From positions 620,001 through 684,000 of the forward strand of contig NC_089194.1 of the NCBI RefSeq assembly GCF_947507565.1: a stretch of DNA of 64,000 nucleotides, given 5' to 3'. Shown here piece after piece: positions 44,826 to 56,712 of this stretch. This DNA is from Oscarella lobularis. Its lineage: Eukaryota; Porifera; Homoscleromorpha; Homosclerophorida; Oscarellidae. Numbering within the stretch: the stretch's first letter is position 1; each line of letters opens with the position of its first letter. The translations under genes were made by a program, and so were the position numbers. The notes beneath the pieces are model-generated. The model saw only the letters and a list, made by a program, of their open reading frames with translations, did not search any database and was not told the DNA's origin.

Positions 44826-45628
44826 AAAGGGACTAAATGCTTAGAAACCCCTGTTTCAAATTGATCTGTGCTATTTTCCGTTTCATAAATGCACTGAGAA
44901 ACCGAAATGAGAGTTTTGATTGACACGCTCTGACGTCACAATCAAAAGTATCCACTCATGTACAGTTTGTACGTGGGTATGTATTCGTGTACGGGTAACA
45001 GGAAATATGACCCGTACACATGCATATGTCTTCAAATTCTTAGCAAATTATAAAATGCAATACAGTACGTCAGAAAAGCGTGTTATTAGCAATTATGTAG
45101 GTATGTACAGTATGTACGTAGGACTAAGCTTTAGGGGCTAAGGGCAGGGATTACTACAGTACGTGAATATGTGTGGCAACATAAAAAATTTTGACGTCAC
45201 GCTATGCAATGCACTCGCGTACTGTAAGCGGTGGGAGGCTCTGCATGATGGCAACACGGTGAACACCGGGCCATCATTCTCTAGTTTTATCCGGGATATT
45301 ACAGGCTCTTCTTATCTCCTCCAAATCCTCTTTTATCGTGGCAATCGCTGAGTTTCGAGGCAAGCGAATGAATGCTTACTCTAAATTTCTCGCCACTTGG
45401 ACTATGAGAGGGGGCAGCAAATGCTCCAAGAGGCAACGAATGGTCCTTTCACAGATATCTCCCGTATCATCTACACAGAAGATACTCCGAGCTAAGCTCT
45501 CAGCGGACTATCAATTCGAGCTCAGATTTTTTGTGCATAGCAAAGATCGAGCAGAATATCGTACCGAACGCGAGGCCAGAAATTCGCGTGCAAAAGAAAT
45601 TTCAGATCAAATGAAACATGAATCGCAA
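44826..45628. other. Spacer between LINE and kinase paralogue A
   Basis: Several GTATGTA/GTACGTG-type microsatellite tracts lie between 44955 and 45130. A plus-strand frame 45338-45625 (FRGKRMNAYSKFLATWTMRG...) has no recognised domain; its later part is antisense to the kinase exon. Confidence 0.3.
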
Positions 45629-48240
45629 TTAGCACCACGGCTCGCTGACAATATCCACGAGCTCCTCTCCGTGAATCTTACCTTTAACCATTCTCTTCGC
45701 TGGGCAACTTTTATAATCGTCGTCGTTTCTCTGAAGAGTTTCAAGCCTGAACAGACATTCCCTCGCTGAAGGCCTCTTAGAATAGTTCAGATCGACCATT
45801 CCTAGACAAACGCACTTCATGAGAAAATGGCGAACACTCGCTCCTTGAGCCATTCTCTTTGCTGCGGCTGGCTGCTCTCCCGTCATCAGTTCAATGAACG
45901 TCACGCCGAGGCTATAGATGTCAGCTGTCTTAGTGTTGTGCTGACCCGCGTGAAGTCTTTCCGGGGCGACGTACTCAGGACTCATTGGCCCTGCAGATAG
46001 ACTGGACGCATCGGCAAAGCGAGCTGCGCCTAAATCGCAAATTTTTGCGTCAAGACGACATCAGTCCATCGAATGTCTCCGTGAAGAATATCGAGACTAT
46101 GGAGATAGAAGACTCCAGATGAGCAACCAACAGTAACGTCGATTTGCTCTCTGAGAGAGAGACATCCATAAGCAGCAACAATGACATCATAGAGAGATGC
46201 TTCGAGAAGCTCCGTGACTATTCTCAGTGGGATGTCGTCTTGTGTAATGGCGCCTAGCAAACATACGACGTTGGGATGATGAACTTGGCCACAGATTGAG
46301 ATTTCCTGTTCCAATCGGCGCAGATAAACGTCGACTCGAAGGAAATCGTAAAATGTTTTGACCGTTACATTGCAGCCCGCCATCGAACAATACGAACATC
46401 TAGCATTAGATATTATGATTTTTCTTTATTAGGTGGTAGTGCGTACTTACCGCAATATGATCCCCCGCCAAGCTTGACGTCGCCTACTTCAATGTCATTA
46501 GTGGAAATTCGCCACTCGTCTTTGATTTCCTCGAGTTTGTTTGCTCTTCTTCCGCAACGAGTCTTGCTTCGTTGCCTTCCTGCTCCAATTGAACGCAACG
46601 TTCCGTCATCCTCTCTAAAAAATTAAAGATGAACAGTTACCTCCAGTTCATGCTGTACATTTGCTTAACTCTACCAAGATCAACTTCTTTTTGAGCTTTG
46701 TCGAAAACAATTGCATTTTTCTCTTTTTCTATAGCTATTACTTTTGAGCGCGCAGCGTCTCTCTCTTCCCTTGCCGCATCAAGTTGACAATGAAGGTACC
46801 AGTGAGCTCGTTGAATACTTCAATTAGGTAGCTACTTACAACTTGCCCTAGTACCTGTTGGGTTGTAGAATTGCATTTGACTTCCTCTCAATTTCAGCAT
46901 TTTCAGGTCGAGTTTGCAGCCCACAGAAGGGCTGGTAAACAGGAAGCCATGTTTCAAGGAATCTGATTCTCGTTATTACCGGTAATCACACAACACGTCT
47001 AAACTCTCTTCTTCAAATGAAGAAGCGATTTCGTTTCCTCCATTCTATTCACATAAACTGTTTTTGGCTAAAGAACTGGTACGGTATTCTATAACAAAGA
47101 TACCACTGACTTTAAAAAGAAGAAGAAACATTTTCAGCAAGAGTCCTCTTTTCACCCTATGGAATAGGTTTCACAAAGGTCTGCATTCCTTTCACTTCCC
47201 CCTCTCCTAAAGCCTTGTTCACAGCGTCAGCGTTCAATGTAGAAACGGCCTAGAGAAGCATTGTGACGTAAACAACCCTGACTTTACGCTAGCCAAGATC
47301 TGTGAACTAGGCTTTAGTTTCCTAATAAGCCTCAAATGACACACCTCTTCTTTTGTTGTATTCACCTTGGCTCTTTATCCGGAGACCGTTCAGCCTACAA
47401 CAGCTGGTACCGATGAAAAAATACCTTGTCCACTTTCCTCTTTCTCGCGGAAAATTGTTATGAGTTTCGCCTTCAGGGTAGAGCGATTTCGAGAGTCTGC
47501 AATTTCAATGGCTCCTCTTTTGTTCTACATAAGACAAAATTAGAGCAAATCTATATATACGCCCAAGCAGTATCTCACTAAATCTCTTGCATAAATGTTG
47601 CATCTTTCCCAATAAAAAATTTCATTATTTTCTCGTTTCTCGGTTAATGGCTTCTAGAAACGGCGTTCGGAACCACTGCAAAAACATTTAGGCTTTTAAT
47701 ATTTGCAAACTATATCTGCACGTTATTGACAGCTTCGATTTCGGCTCCAACTGAAAGCAGATATTCTGCAATCTCAATTTTATTTTTCCAACATGCCTGT
47801 TTAAGGGCAATATTGTTGACATGTAATCCCAATTGAACGGGCCGTTTTACAATAGCCGAATTGCCATGACAACTCGCTGATGTCAATGCGTCTCCAAACT
47901 ACAAGAAACGCATGCATCCGTAACCTACGTCCATTCCTCTTTGGCAGCTGTGCTTGCGAGGCTTTTAGCATGGATTTCGCAACTATTCTCAATGAAAACT
48001 TCCATTAACTCTTTGTTTCCTTTTTCAATAGTTCCAAGAAATGGGGCTCTTCCACCCTATTATTCGATATGTTAAATATATTTGTTTTGATAGGTTATGT
48101 CTACGTAGACATAGCAATTGACGTAGCTACATCAATTGCTAGTACTTTATCACGAGCTTCTAACTCTGCTCCTTCCAAAATTAAATGCTTTGCCATTTCA
48201 GCGTCGCGTGCTAAATGAACGCAATTTTTTTCCAACTGTG
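45629..48240 (-). pseudogene. Ankyrin/coiled-coil/kinase gene, paralogue A (broken)
   Basis: Read on the minus strand: ankyrin units (48236 to about 47600; VHLARDAEMAKHLILEGAE, IEIAEYLLSVGAEIEAVN), a coiled-coil stretch (46900 to 46560), a glycine loop (VKLGGGSYCG, about 46460), kinase N-lobe and catalytic loop (46383 to 46030; LHGDIRWTDVV) and the rest of the C-lobe (45985 to 45629; PEYVAPERL, SLGVTFIELMTGEQP). It aligns throughout with paralogues B and C. Lesions are a frameshift before the glycine loop, a deletion of about 11 nt around 46055 just before CDLGAARF, stops in one ankyrin unit near 47630, and Asp in place of the catalytic-loop Asn. The 5' end is missing and REP-A lies at the break. 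This is a pseudogene of a probable signalling kinase. Confidence 0.7.
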
Positions 48241-48261
48241 ATGCCACGCAGGAAAATAATC

Positions 48262-48405
48262 ATAATAATCACGCTTCTGAATCCGCTCCCATCGCGGTAA
48301 TCGTTGGTGCTCTCGGCGATTCAATCCGTTCTCACTCGGTTTCGCTAGGCGTTTAAACGGCAAAAAGGGTGTAAGCCCTGTTCGAAGGAGCATATGACGC
48401 TGGCC
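48262..48405 (-). repeat. REP-A dispersed repeat, copy 5
   Basis: In reverse orientation it carries GAATCCGCTCCCATCGCGG, TCTCACTCGGTTTCGC, CGTTTAAACGG and AAAAGGGTGTAA. It sits directly at the broken 5' end of kinase paralogue A. Confidence 0.8.
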
Positions 48406-48427
48406 GTGCGACGAAGAGAAACAATCC

Positions 48428-48709
48428 TTGGTCGATCGACGGCTTCAAATCAGCGACGGAGCTCGATCTGGGTATGATGACTTCCTCCTCAGATCACGTA
48501 CTGAAGCCGAACTGAAGCAGCAACTAGTTGACTACAAATCGGCTTCCAAAGCCGTCGTTCTTCCTCCCATGCATGAGAGACAGCAACTCCTCTCATTCCA
48601 ATTAAACGTTATGCATTTGTCGTTTTCTCGACGAAGATTCGGCCGTGAAAGCTCAAAGCGAAGACAGACGACGGCGAAGCTAATTTTCAATTCGTCTTCG
48701 TTTAATTAA
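48428..48709 (+). CDS. Unrecognised 93-codon frame
   Basis: The frame MVDRRLQISDGARSG... contains a likely helical stretch (RTEAELKQQLVDYKSASKAV) and a basic end. On the opposite strand 48720-48800 reads like a beta-rich exon (FVVDVSNDSRECVFSVKPLP). Neither is recognised. Either may be a fragment. Confidence 0.15.
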   Translation: MVDRRLQISDGARSGYDDFLLRSRTEAELKQQLVDYKSASKAVVLPPMHERQQLLSFQLNVMHLSFSRRRFGRESSKRRQTTAKLIFNSSSFN

Positions 48710-49054
48710 ACTCGAATTCGAGAGTAAAGGGAGAACCATCAGGCAACGGCTTAACGGAGAAAACGCACTCTCTCGAGTCGTTTGACACATCAACTACAAA
48801 CCCATTTGAGTTTTTTGAAACAAAACTGTGATAGTTTTACGAGTGGTCGAGTTTCCTTCACTGAAAACACTGCAAACAGCCCCACCCCGGGATAAAGAAA
48901 AATCTGACCGGTAACAACAAATGCTGGACGTGCTACGTGTACCATTTTTCAGGGCTTGCCATTTGTGCATAGGGACTCGCTTGTCCCGAGGCGCAATTAG
49001 TATTCTTGTTCAAACAATAATAATGGTATAGTTATGATACCAATGACATTCGAG

Positions 49055-49710
49055 CTCGTTTCTAGGCTTTTGCTGTGGTTGTCGTAGTTTGTCGAGAACG
49101 TTGGCTCGATGACTGGCCGGTCAAAGGAAGCTGGAACAAGCGAGGCAGATTGAGCGCGAAGAAAGTGTCGTATCTTAGCGCAGGAGCGTAGGAAGATATT
49201 TTGGAGAGGGGGGCTTCGCGCGCGCGAGATTTTTTGAGACCCCGCCCACATAATGCATTTTGAGGTTGATTTTCGCTATTTTAGACTGCTTAGCTAAATA
49301 ACTGGATATCCGAATATTTCGCGATTGAGACAAAATCTGAAAACTCATTCTTTCTGAAATATTTCGATTTCCGACTACATTTCCTGCAGCAAATTGTGCA
49401 GCAGGAGTATTTAGTACTGGATTGTCTGTTCTCTCAGGCTAAATGTACTGATAGAATACGGTTATTGAGACGTTCCGGAGTCATAGTATTTCCGAAAAAC
49501 GTCTTTATTCGACAAAGGAAAGAGAAATAATATTTTTTCAGGTCTGGCACTAGCGACGGGTAGTGTTAGGGGTATGTTAGATACTCTCTAACCTACTAGT
49601 ATATCAAAGGCTTAATAAAGTTCGATCAAAAAATTCTGGGGGGGCTGCAGCCCCCCCAGCCCCCCCGGTTCCTACGCCACTGTAGCGATAGTTTGCTCTA
49701 AATTGTTTCT
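49055..49710 (+). pseudogene. Topoisomerase II fragment split by a transposon
   Basis: 49060-49180 matches the exon and intron at 38886-39015 of the TOP2-like gene (TTCTAGGCTTTTGCT, CGAGAACGTTGGCT against CGAAAACGTTGGCT, and GTCGTATCTTAGCG against GTTGCATCTTAGCG). The match resumes at 49683 (TAGCGATAG.TTG) after the element at 49181-49682. It is a short DNA-level duplicate with no coding potential of its own. Confidence 0.75.
49181..49682. mobile_element. Non-autonomous DNA transposon, 502 bp
   Basis: The ends read CAGGAGCGTAGGAA and TTCCTACGCCACTG, imperfect inverted repeats of hAT-like style. TAGCG is present on both sides (49176-49180 and 49683-49687). The homologous TOP2 sequence near 39010 is uninterrupted and so provides the empty site. 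It contains a CGCGCGCGAGATTTTTTGAG block and a G-rich/C-rich hairpin at 49637-49667. Confidence 0.8.
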
Positions 49711-49749
49711 ATACGCTAAATGTTACATCATATGTCATTATGGTTACAG

Positions 49750-49893
49750 GACTGACGAGCAAGCGACTTTTGGTTTTCAAATCCCTGCCTTTAATTTTCT
49801 AAAGAAGCCTGCCGAGATAATGAACGATGTACTGAAAGTTACAATAAACATCTCTTTGCCCATTTATGGATTATACGGGAATTGTGACTTAAC
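49750..49893 (+). pseudogene. Orphan exon, beta-rich, unrecognised
   Basis: Between a GGTTACAG acceptor and a GTAAGC donor there is an open segment: TDEQATFGFQIPAFNF, then KKPAEIMNDVLKV and INISLPIYGLYGNCDL. The alternating hydrophobic pattern suggests a secreted beta-sandwich (an ML/lipid-binding type is one possibility), but I cannot assign it. No partner exon is visible, so it is probably a stranded fragment. Confidence 0.3.
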
Positions 49894-49957
49894 AGTAAGC
49901 CGTTTTTGGCCCTCTCGCTCAGCCGGAAAACTATAGAACCCGGCCATTTCTCTTCAG

Positions 49958-52900
49958 ATGGACAACGCTAAAGGTTTACAGCATTCTTCGAAGCTACAGT
50001 TTTCCGATACGGCGTCGTGTACGTAGCCTTTCTGTCGGCTGTCGAGGAAGGCGATGAAGAAGCCGTATCTTCGTACGTTCAACTTCATCCGGAAGTGTGG
50101 AAGAAAACAACAGACACGGTTTGCAGCACCAATAGCAGTAACACTCCACGTCGGGGCCCAAATGAATTTGATACTTTCTCCATCCAGTTAGGAAATACTT
50201 GCCTTCATCTAGCACGTGATGCAAGGATGGCTCAATACTTGATTGTCGCCGGAGCTGACATTGAAGCTTCTAATGAAGTAGCGTGGTTTTTATGCAGAAA
50301 TCCTTTACAAATACTATTATATTATTTCAAGGTGGGAAACACGCCGTTTCTTCAATCCGTTTTATTCAGAAGAATAGGGGTGATGAAGAGCTTAGTTTCA
50401 AAAGGATGCAATATTCGAGCCAAGACAAGCGTATGGGAAATTTCGCGAAGGCTGGTAAATTAACAACTAATAAGAGGCTTTACTCTTGTAGGATGGCAGT
50501 GGAGCACTGTTGATAGCAAGTCAGAGCGGTTATTTGGATATTGTCAAAGAACTCGTTAGCTTGAAGTTGAATGTTAATGAAAGTCACTCCTGGGTATAGT
50601 GTTCTATAGTACCACGAGTAAATGCATGAATAGCAGGCTGTTAAGTTGATTATAGAGACTTGGCCAACAGCAATTCTTTTGAGTTTTGAAAGAAGGCCTT
50701 TACTCAAAAAGATTGCTTTGGCTGAAGTAGTCAAAGTGTATGATTTGGTGTCCTGGCTTCTGTGCCTAAGTGAAATAGCAATTATTGTAATGTTACATTT
50801 TTTCTAGTTTGGAAACACTGCCCTTCATCAAGCATGTGTGAAAGATCGCGTTGAAACAGCCGAATACTTGCTTTCAGTTGGAGCTGATATTGAAGCAAAG
50901 AATAGTGTAATGGTGATTTTAAATGTATATTTTGTAAAACGACATTTCTTTGTAGCGAGGAAGAACGCCTTTTCTGGAAGCAGTTTGCAAGGGCAATGAG
51001 AGAATAATGATTGTTTTAATTGGAGAGGGATGCAATATCTATGCTCATGATAAAGTAAGATTTTTCTACGCCTTATCAAGTGCATGTGATTTGTCCATGC
51101 ATTTGTACGACGCAGGAGAAAAAGGTGCTATTGAGATTGCTCATGATTCACTAAGGAAGAACTTGAGTTTATATTCCGACAGCGTCAGGTACGATTTGCC
51201 TGTAATTTGTAATGCAGCGACATGTCGTTTAATTTCTCTTGGAGATATGAAATTGCCTAAGTTGCGTAAGGGTTCCAGTGTTCCACTGTACCGTAATAGG
51301 AATCGTTTATATTATTCGATTATCGTGCTCTAATAACTATTTAGCTGAAGAGGTTGCAGTTTTACGCGGAGCTTCTAAATCAATTAAGTATAAGTTTTAA
51401 TTTTTTTAGCAATGACCTATTCATATCGGCTAGTAGATACTTTTGCAAAAATAAGCTTTGTATGGCAAGGAACGACTCGTTTTTTTATATTTTAGGCGGA
51501 GGAGGCTCAGTTGGCAAAAGCAATTAGTGCATCTCAGGAAGGTTTCGATTTTTCTGAACAGGTCGGAAAAGGAATTTGTTGATTTGACCATTGCTAAGGG
51601 TAATCGATTAGCTTCAAATGTGCCTTGATAAGGCGGAGCAAGAGAGAGATGCTGCTCTTCGACGACTTACTGAAGCCGAAAGTTTCACAGAAGAACTCCG
51701 CCGCTCTTCTGAATAAGTCAGTCTAGCTAGTTGCCATAGAAAGTGACGCAATACCATTCCATATTAGCTCGTTCATGAGATGGAGAGTCGCCTTGAAGAA
51801 GAGAGAAGGACTTCGCTCGAAAAAGAAGTCAAGCTCGCAGAAGATGTGCGCGCAAGTCAAGAGGTTGGCGCAGCAGGGCTACAAAGGCAATCTAAGTTAC
51901 GCTTCCTCGTAGCTTATCCGTGACTTGCAACTTCGCCTCGAGATAGAGGAGAAAGAAAAAGATGCTGCTGTCGCAAAAACGCTTGATTTTCAGGAAAAGA
52001 ATAACACAATTCTTTTGGAGCATGAATGCAAAATGGAGCAGGTACAAAATGCCAGCGAGCATCTGCGTGAGAGATGCACGCAGGCAAAAGACGATCTTGG
52101 TACAAAAAGACGTAACGGTGTACCGATGCTTGACGTGAAACATTATCTCCTGTTTTCTAGAGAGAATGTCTGAAGAGATGCAAGTGAAGATGGCGTTATG
52201 TGAACAACTCGAAGAAGAGCGTGACGCGGCAAGACTTGTGTCCGATGAAGCTCAAAGAAATTTGAGCAAGTACGAAGACGTGCTCAAAATTTCCTCAACG
52301 GACGTTCACATAAGTGACGTCAAACTGGGTGGAGGATCATACGGAGGTACTTAATCAATGACTTAATTCTATGAGGTAGCCTTTCTAAGATGTAATTAAT
52401 ATCAGATGTTCGTGTTGGTCGATGGCGAGGCTGCAACGTGGCCGTCAAAACATTTTACGATTTTCTTCGTGTCAATATCTATTTGCGTCGGTTGGAACAG
52501 GAAATTTCCATCTGCCGCCACGTTCATCATCCTAACGTCGTATCTCTGCTCGGCGTCATAACTCAAGACGACATTCCTCTAAGCATCTTGTCCGAACTTC
52601 TCGAGGCGTCACTGTCTGATATCATTCTCGCCGCTGATGGATATCTTCGTTTGAGAGAACAGGTCGACGTGGCCGTTGGCTGTTCGTCCGGAATCTGCTA
52701 TCTTCATGGACTCGAGATTCTCCATGGCGACATTCGCGCGACGAACGTCGTCGTGACATCTCTGATGGAAGCGAAAATCTGTGATTTGGGAGCAGCTCGC
52801 TTTGCTGAGGTTACGAGTCTGTCCGCTGGACCAATGAGTCCTGATTATGTCGCTCCTGAAAGATTTCGATTGGGTCAGCACAACACGAAAATGGCCGACG

Positions 52901-53224
52901 TTTACAGTCTTGGTGTTACGTATATTGAATTGATGACAGGCGAGCAACCGGCAACAACCAAGAGAATGGCTCAAGGAGCTACCATCAAGCATCCCGGAAT
53001 ACAGCGTCTGAGCCTACTTATGGTGAATACTGATACTGCGCAGAAGGAGGCCCTCTGCAGATAAGTGCTTGGAGCGATTAGAAGCTGTTCAGAAGTCTGA
53101 CGAGGAATACAAATTATGCCCGCCAAAGAGAATGGTGAAAGGTAAGATGCACGGGGAAGGGCAAGTGCATTTGGTGAGCGAGCCTTGGATATATCTAAGC
53201 CTTGATCTAAGTACTTTCATATGA
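49958..53224 (+). pseudogene. Ankyrin/coiled-coil/kinase gene, paralogue B (one-base insertion near the end)
   Basis: The start ATG at 49958 (MDNAK) joins across a 54-nt intron to AFLSAVEEGD. Ankyrin exons follow (50190-51180; GNTCLHLARDARMAQYL, FGNTALHQACVKDRVETAEY, RGRTPFLEAVCKGNERI), then coiled-coil exons (51500-52240; LEEERRTSLEKEVKLAEDV), the glycine loop VKLGGGSYGG at a GTACTT donor, and a kinase exon (52410-53224). Kinase landmarks are NVAVKTFY (beta-3 Lys), LHGDIRATNVVV, CDLGAARF, PDYVAPERF and SLGVTYIELMTGEQP. An extra G near 53046 shifts the frame at the start of the last segment, whose conserved tail (CPPKRMVKGKMHG...VSEPW) continues in the other frame. Otherwise the gene looks healthy, so a base error is possible. 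Confidence 0.75.
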
Positions 53225-53711
53225 CTGTCCAAGTGTTGCATAATATTTTTTGCTGACCTCCAGTCGCTGTTTCTGCGGCTGAACACCGGGTTATGTTGTT
53301 TCGCAAGCGTTTTTTATCTTTTTCTCCTACTCTTTTTACTGGGTTATTTTCTTGTAGCGGATATTTTAACCATCTTGTAGGTTACGACTCAATACTTACC
53401 TACTTACCAACGACTTCTACTCGTTTCACCACTCTGGTAATTCTAAAGCATATGCGTATGCGTTCGCAGAGAGAGTTATATAGCTACAACACGTGATTTG
53501 AACACGATTTAATCTGGTCGCTTCACACGTGAGCGCGCACGCTCTTCTCATTGGTCGCTGAAGTGCTCGTGTCCGGGGTCAGTCTAACTAAAGCGTCTCT
53601 TTGCCTCACTCTCCATCTCCATCTCCTCATTCCCGAGGCCCATGCAATTAATTTCGCAGCACGCTCATCTCAACGACTGCATCGCCACTGTGAGGCGCAT
53701 GCAGCTCGGAT
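53225..53711. other. Probable 5' region of ATPase copy 2
   Basis: No gene is seen. 53520-53720 is similar to 12005-12200 and may carry the promoter and 5' untranslated region of the ATPase family. Confidence 0.35.
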
Positions 53712-55480
53712 GTGGCGGCACCAATTGGTAAGCGCTGCACAAAGACTGTGAAAAAACATGAGCCAACACTTCGTAACGCGTACAAGAAGGAGACCGCAAA
53801 AACGATGGAAGATAATGCGACTGCTCTTCCACTTACAAATTCATCAGCCACAGAGCGTGCTGCGAGCGCTAGGCTAAACCCGCGTGGAGGAAGCAGTGAC
53901 TGTTCGGGCCGAAAAGGAGGGAACAGGAATGGTACTCTAGCAGCATTAAACGCTCGTGTTAATGCCTATATCTATACGTAGACAGATATGTATCTCAGCG
54001 GTCGGCAAAACGCTATTTTGACAGGCATGCGAGCCAGCCAGTCGATTGCCATTATCGTCATAGCTTTAGTCGCACTCGTCCTCTTTGTATGCGGATTTCC
54101 GCCGCAACCGCAAAGCTGGCGTCTAGCTTCGACTATTAGAGAGGGAGCGTCTTGTCGCACCTCCTCGCTATTTGGAAAAAGGGACCCCTTTGTTCAACGT
54201 CACGAAGAAGCTCAGAAATTTCTCTCGCACACCCAAATCGAAGGAGTTTACACCGTTCTAATAGGACCTGACGGTTGTGGAAAAACGAGCCTGCTCTTGG
54301 ACATCGTTCATAATCAAACCGGTATTGTGTACGTATTGTACGAACCGGGACGGTTCTTTGAGAAGTTGCGTGGTGCTTTTGGGCTCTCTCTTCCATCTGA
54401 AATGCTGCTCGCAAGGCTTGTCGTATATTTTCGGTCCTTATCTGTCTTACATCAACTGGGAACTTGGGAATGACGTAGACGACACTATACGTTTTCTAAC
54501 GGATGTAATTATACAGGAAGCGGCTGCGTATAGAGCGAGAACGAGAAAGACTTTCGTATTGATACTAGACGATATTGAGAAAATGCTTGATCAAGTTAAC
54601 GGGATAGCTGACCTCCACGAGCTTCACTTCATGTTAAAGATCATATCAGACAGTCTGGTTATGCACGTAGTGCTGGTAGAATCTTCAGGCTGGCGAGGTG
54701 ATTTCACAATTGGATAAAGAACGAAGCGAAGCGTCGAGAATGAATGTTGAAGAAGTCGGGGATATTGATAGAGAGACGTCTATTTATTTGCTGTCGCGTC
54801 CTGACTTAAAGGAGATGGGCCAGATACGCGTCTGAGGTATATGAGGTCGTCACTGGAGGACGATTGTTGATGATATGGGCAGCAGTGAACTGCATTAGAG
54901 GACACATCCCCTAACGATTGAAGCAATCATTGAATGCGTATATATTCGAATGCGTATTAGTCATAAGATGAACCGTTGCGGACTTTGGCACTACAATGAA
55001 TCGTTACTTACTTGGATGATATTGAAGGACTTACTTGGTGGAGACGTGCAAAGGAATGTGTTAGTGCGAAAGTACGTCACATCTCAATCATATTATTTTG
55101 ATCGAAATATAAAGTGTCTCATTCAAAATGATATCTTATATCAGCACAACGATCTCTACATCTCATTTCACAGTGATTTGGTCACAACTGTTATGCGGCG
55201 AAAAATTCGTGGTCAGTCTCGACTTCACCGAGCCAAACTTAGGTGATACATGATCGCAATGAAGAAAAGATAGAGGAAAGTGATTTGGTCTTCGCTTCGT
55301 TCCGTCCCGAATTGACTTTTAGTTTACTCTGAGTGGTTTTGTGTCTGATTGTCTGTTTAATTCACATTCTAATCCAAATAGTTCAAAAAGAAATAAGAAT
55401 GTCAGTAACTTCTATAAGATTTTGTCTCAAGAAGCAGATTACATTTGCCACAGCTCCTCCTGTAAATTTGAACGTAAACT
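53712..55480 (+). pseudogene. P-loop ATPase copy 2, with N-terminal membrane anchor
   Basis: The frame 53712-54473 is continuous except for a TAG at 53979-53981. It begins MAAPIGKRCTKTVKK, then has one hydrophobic helix (about 54040-54095; IAIIVIALVALVLFVCGF) and the ATPase start with GPDGCGKTSLL. From 54172 to about 55565 it is a close duplicate of 15874-17260. A one-base insertion near 54414 (GCAAGGCTTG against GCAAGCTTG) shifts the frame; further indels lie near 54690-54712 and 54820. The one-base shift before the winged-helix part (54914) is shared with copy 1. The predicted original form is a membrane-anchored ATPase with a second hydrophobic helix at its C-terminus. This copy is decayed. 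Confidence 0.55.
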
Positions 55481-55617
55481 GAATTTTATTGTGAGGAATC
55501 TCGTCAGTGAAAATTTCCCATAGAATAATAGCTTAGCTACCTAGTCCGATTTAGTTGTCCAACATACTAAATTTACCATGCTGCTAGTCTTTTATAAACT
55601 GTACCTGTATATATATA

Positions 55618-56712
55618 GAGTCGTTCCGGTACTTTCGGACAACATGTAGTTCGGACAGTTCTTGTGTGCGTTGGAGACGGTAGATCCAAACCGCTTTTGC
55701 TGATCTTCTTCCTTGTTCCCTTAGAGAATACTCAACAAAGTTTCGGCTGGATCGAAAGAGCCACCGCCAGATGACACGCTATTATTCGAGCAAGGTCAGT
55801 GCACGTACTTTCGGACACCCACATGCGATACGGACAGAGCAATTTTCTTCAAGATAATCACGAGCCATATACCGTTGGAAAGCTCTTTCTTTGCTCTTTC
55901 ATCTTATATTAATTATTTAATTAAATTTGAATTGGTAATTGAATTACAGACTTTTAAAAATTGCCGAATGTTTGGCAATTTCGGACACGGTCATTAACGT
56001 TATTTTATTGTAAAGCAAGCTCAAGAAATCTGAGAATTTATAGCTGTCAAGCTTTCTTTGCGTTTCTCAAAAATAGCGTTTGCACAGATGGAAGGTGGCA
56101 GATAGCCAGAGAGAAAAGTCTGGTCATTCACCGAACTACTTTCTGACCTTTCCTAGAGCATTTAAGAGATACTAATGCCAGCTAACTACATGTCTACTTG
56201 CTTTTCTGAGTTTAGCGCGAGTGCACCTGTGCTAAACGCTATTATCGAGAAATGCAAAGAAAGCTCAACAGCTATAAATTTTTAGTTTTTCCGAGCTTGC
56301 TTTACAACAAAATAACGTTATCAAATGTGTCCGAAATTGCCAAACAATCGGCAATTTTTAAAATTCTGTACTTCAATTACCTATTCAAATTTAATTAAAT
56401 ATTTAATATAGGATGAAAGAGCAAAGAAAGAGCTTTCCAACGGTATATAACTTTCCCTATTGGCTCGTGATTATCTTGAAGAAAATTGCTCTGTCCGTAT
56501 CGCATGTGGGTGTCCGAAAGTACGTGTCACTGACCTTGCTCGAATAATAGCGTGTCATCTGGCGATGGCTCTTTCGATCCAGCCGAAACTTTGGTGAATA
56601 TTCTCTAAGAGAACAAGGAAGAAGATCAGCCAAAAGCGGTTTGGATCTACCGTCTCCAACGCACACAAGAACTGTCCGAACTACATGTTGTCCGAAAGTA
56701 CCGGGACGACTC
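55618..56712. mobile_element. Foldback DNA element, 1.1 kb, TA target site
   Basis: Two arms of about 470 bp are near-perfect inverted copies (GAGTCGTTCCGGTACTTTCG at the left end, its complement at the right), with a centre at about 56090-56220. TA dinucleotides flank both ends (55616-55617, 56713-56714), as in Tc1/mariner-type insertion. The motif TTCGGACA or a close variant occurs five times per arm, always in the same sense relative to the end. No transposase frame is present. Confidence 0.85.

Noticed and set aside
53972-54160. Minus-strand frame opposite the start of ATPase copy 2
   Set aside because: Antisense to the hydrophobic anchor segment, with no independent support.
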